A DNA stretch of 64,000 nt, from contig NZ_BNBI01000024.1 in assembly GCF_014655295.1 (NCBI RefSeq), positions 1-64,000 of the forward strand, given 5' to 3'. The notes below the pieces were generated by a model. It was given only the letters and a program-made list of their open reading frames with translations. It made no database searches and was not told the origin of the DNA. How positions within the stretch are numbered: the stretch's first letter is position 1; each line of letters begins with the position of its first letter. Below are positions 63,667 through 64,000 of the stretch, one piece after another. This DNA comes from Streptomyces fumanus (GTDB lineage: Bacteria; Actinomycetota; Actinomycetes; Streptomycetales; Streptomycetaceae). A program made the translations under genes and the position numbers.

Positions 63667-64000
63667 ATGCATCTGACGCGACGAAAGATCCGGGCGTTCT
63701 CAGCCGTTGCCGCATTGGCGGGAGCGATCGGCCTGGGAACGGCCCATGCGCCCGGCGCCATGGCATCGGCCGCCGATTGCCCCGACAAGAAGTTCTGCCT
63801 GTGGGAGCACGCCGCCTATCAGGGTGCGATCGCCTACTCCAGCAATCCGCAACCGGACCTCCACGGCTTCAACGACAAGGCGACGTCGTTCTGGAACCGG
63901 ACCGACGGATGGATCACCGTCTACGACGAGACGAACTACCGAAAGGTCTGCTGGGAGATCCCCCCGGGGGGTTACAGCGCGCAGGGCGGTCGAGACTACA
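63667..64000 (+). CDS. Secreted peptidase-inhibitor family I36-like protein (partial, runs off right edge)
   Basis: First 111 codons. GAAGGAGCAGGA precedes ATG. Signal peptide KIRAFSAVAALAGAIGLGTAHA, then CPDKKFCLWEHAAYQGAIAYSS and FNDKATSFWNRTDGWITVYDETNYRKVCWEIPPGG, the beta/gamma-crystallin-like pattern of SMPI-type metalloprotease inhibitors. Would act outside the cell, perhaps on the M4-type proteases of the producer. The 3' end is outside the window. Confidence 0.85.
   Translation, partial: MHLTRRKIRAFSAVAALAGAIGLGTAHAPGAMASAADCPDKKFCLWEHAAYQGAIAYSSNPQPDLHGFNDKATSFWNRTDGWITVYDETNYRKVCWEIPPGGYSAQGGRDY

Overview
The window is from a Streptomyces (or very close actinomycete) chromosome. 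The DNA is uniformly very GC-rich and codon third positions are almost all G or C. TTA codons are so rare that I found them in only four genes. Typical Streptomyces families are present: StrR/LmbU regulators, a SARP, DUF3558/DUF4232 secreted proteins, an F420-dependent oxidoreductase, Zur- and Nur-like boxes, and many Sec-type secreted enzymes. No rRNA, complete tRNA, CRISPR array or insertion sequence was found.

1-10.2 kb is one edge of a nonribosomal peptide biosynthetic cluster on the minus strand. An MbtH-like gene, an ABC exporter and a large NRPS (C-A-PCP-C-A..., running off the left end) form a tight operon. Upstream lie a StrR/NovG-type ParB-fold activator and a LmbU/NovE-type regulator. 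Both regulators carry one in-frame TTA codon, which suggests bldA control of the cluster. A 20-bp perfect palindrome containing CGCCGGCG lies between them.

10.4-35 kb is mostly housekeeping and core accessory DNA. It holds a small zinc-ribbon protein, a lipoate-ligase-like protein, and a four-gene reductive pyrimidine (hydantoin) catabolism operon with its own inverted-repeat operator. It also holds a ClpC-type unfoldase, gamma-glutamyltransferase, an M4 metalloprotease (TTA codon), a secreted SGNH hydrolase, exonuclease III, a PcaD-PcaC fusion without its serine nucleophile, TspO and an HU-like protein without the beta-arm. 33.1-35.8 kb is decayed: a doubly frameshifted membrane-protein gene, an MFS transporter (TTA codon) with a read-through tail, a possible TetR tail and the 3' end of an alpha/beta hydrolase.

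35.8-41.0 kb is a nickel/peptide-type ABC importer operon (nikABCDE-like) with overlapping genes and a Nur-box-like site. It is followed by a salicylate-synthase remnant. 41.6-45 kb encodes secreted proteins: two ricin-B-like proteins, a SnoaL-like protein and a TAP-family hydrolase whose nucleophile and catalytic His are both replaced. 45-50 kb holds two divergent regulator/enzyme pairs (TetR with a quinone-oxidoreductase-like MDR; LysR with a DJ-1/PfpI protein) and a cysteine-free bL32 paralogue behind a Zur-like box.

50.4-64 kb carries an orphan zinc anti-sigma-like protein, secreted lipoprotein, lipase and metallopeptidase genes, a 14-TM efflux pump and a hotdog thioesterase. It then has an unusual 777-residue protein fusing a degenerate half adenylation domain to a PKS-type ketoreductase that lacks its catalytic triad. 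Next come an ECF sigma factor, a SARP-ATPase regulator and the start of an I36-type peptidase inhibitor. The adenylation-ketoreductase fusion with its divergent sigma factor and SARP is the best candidate here for something undescribed.
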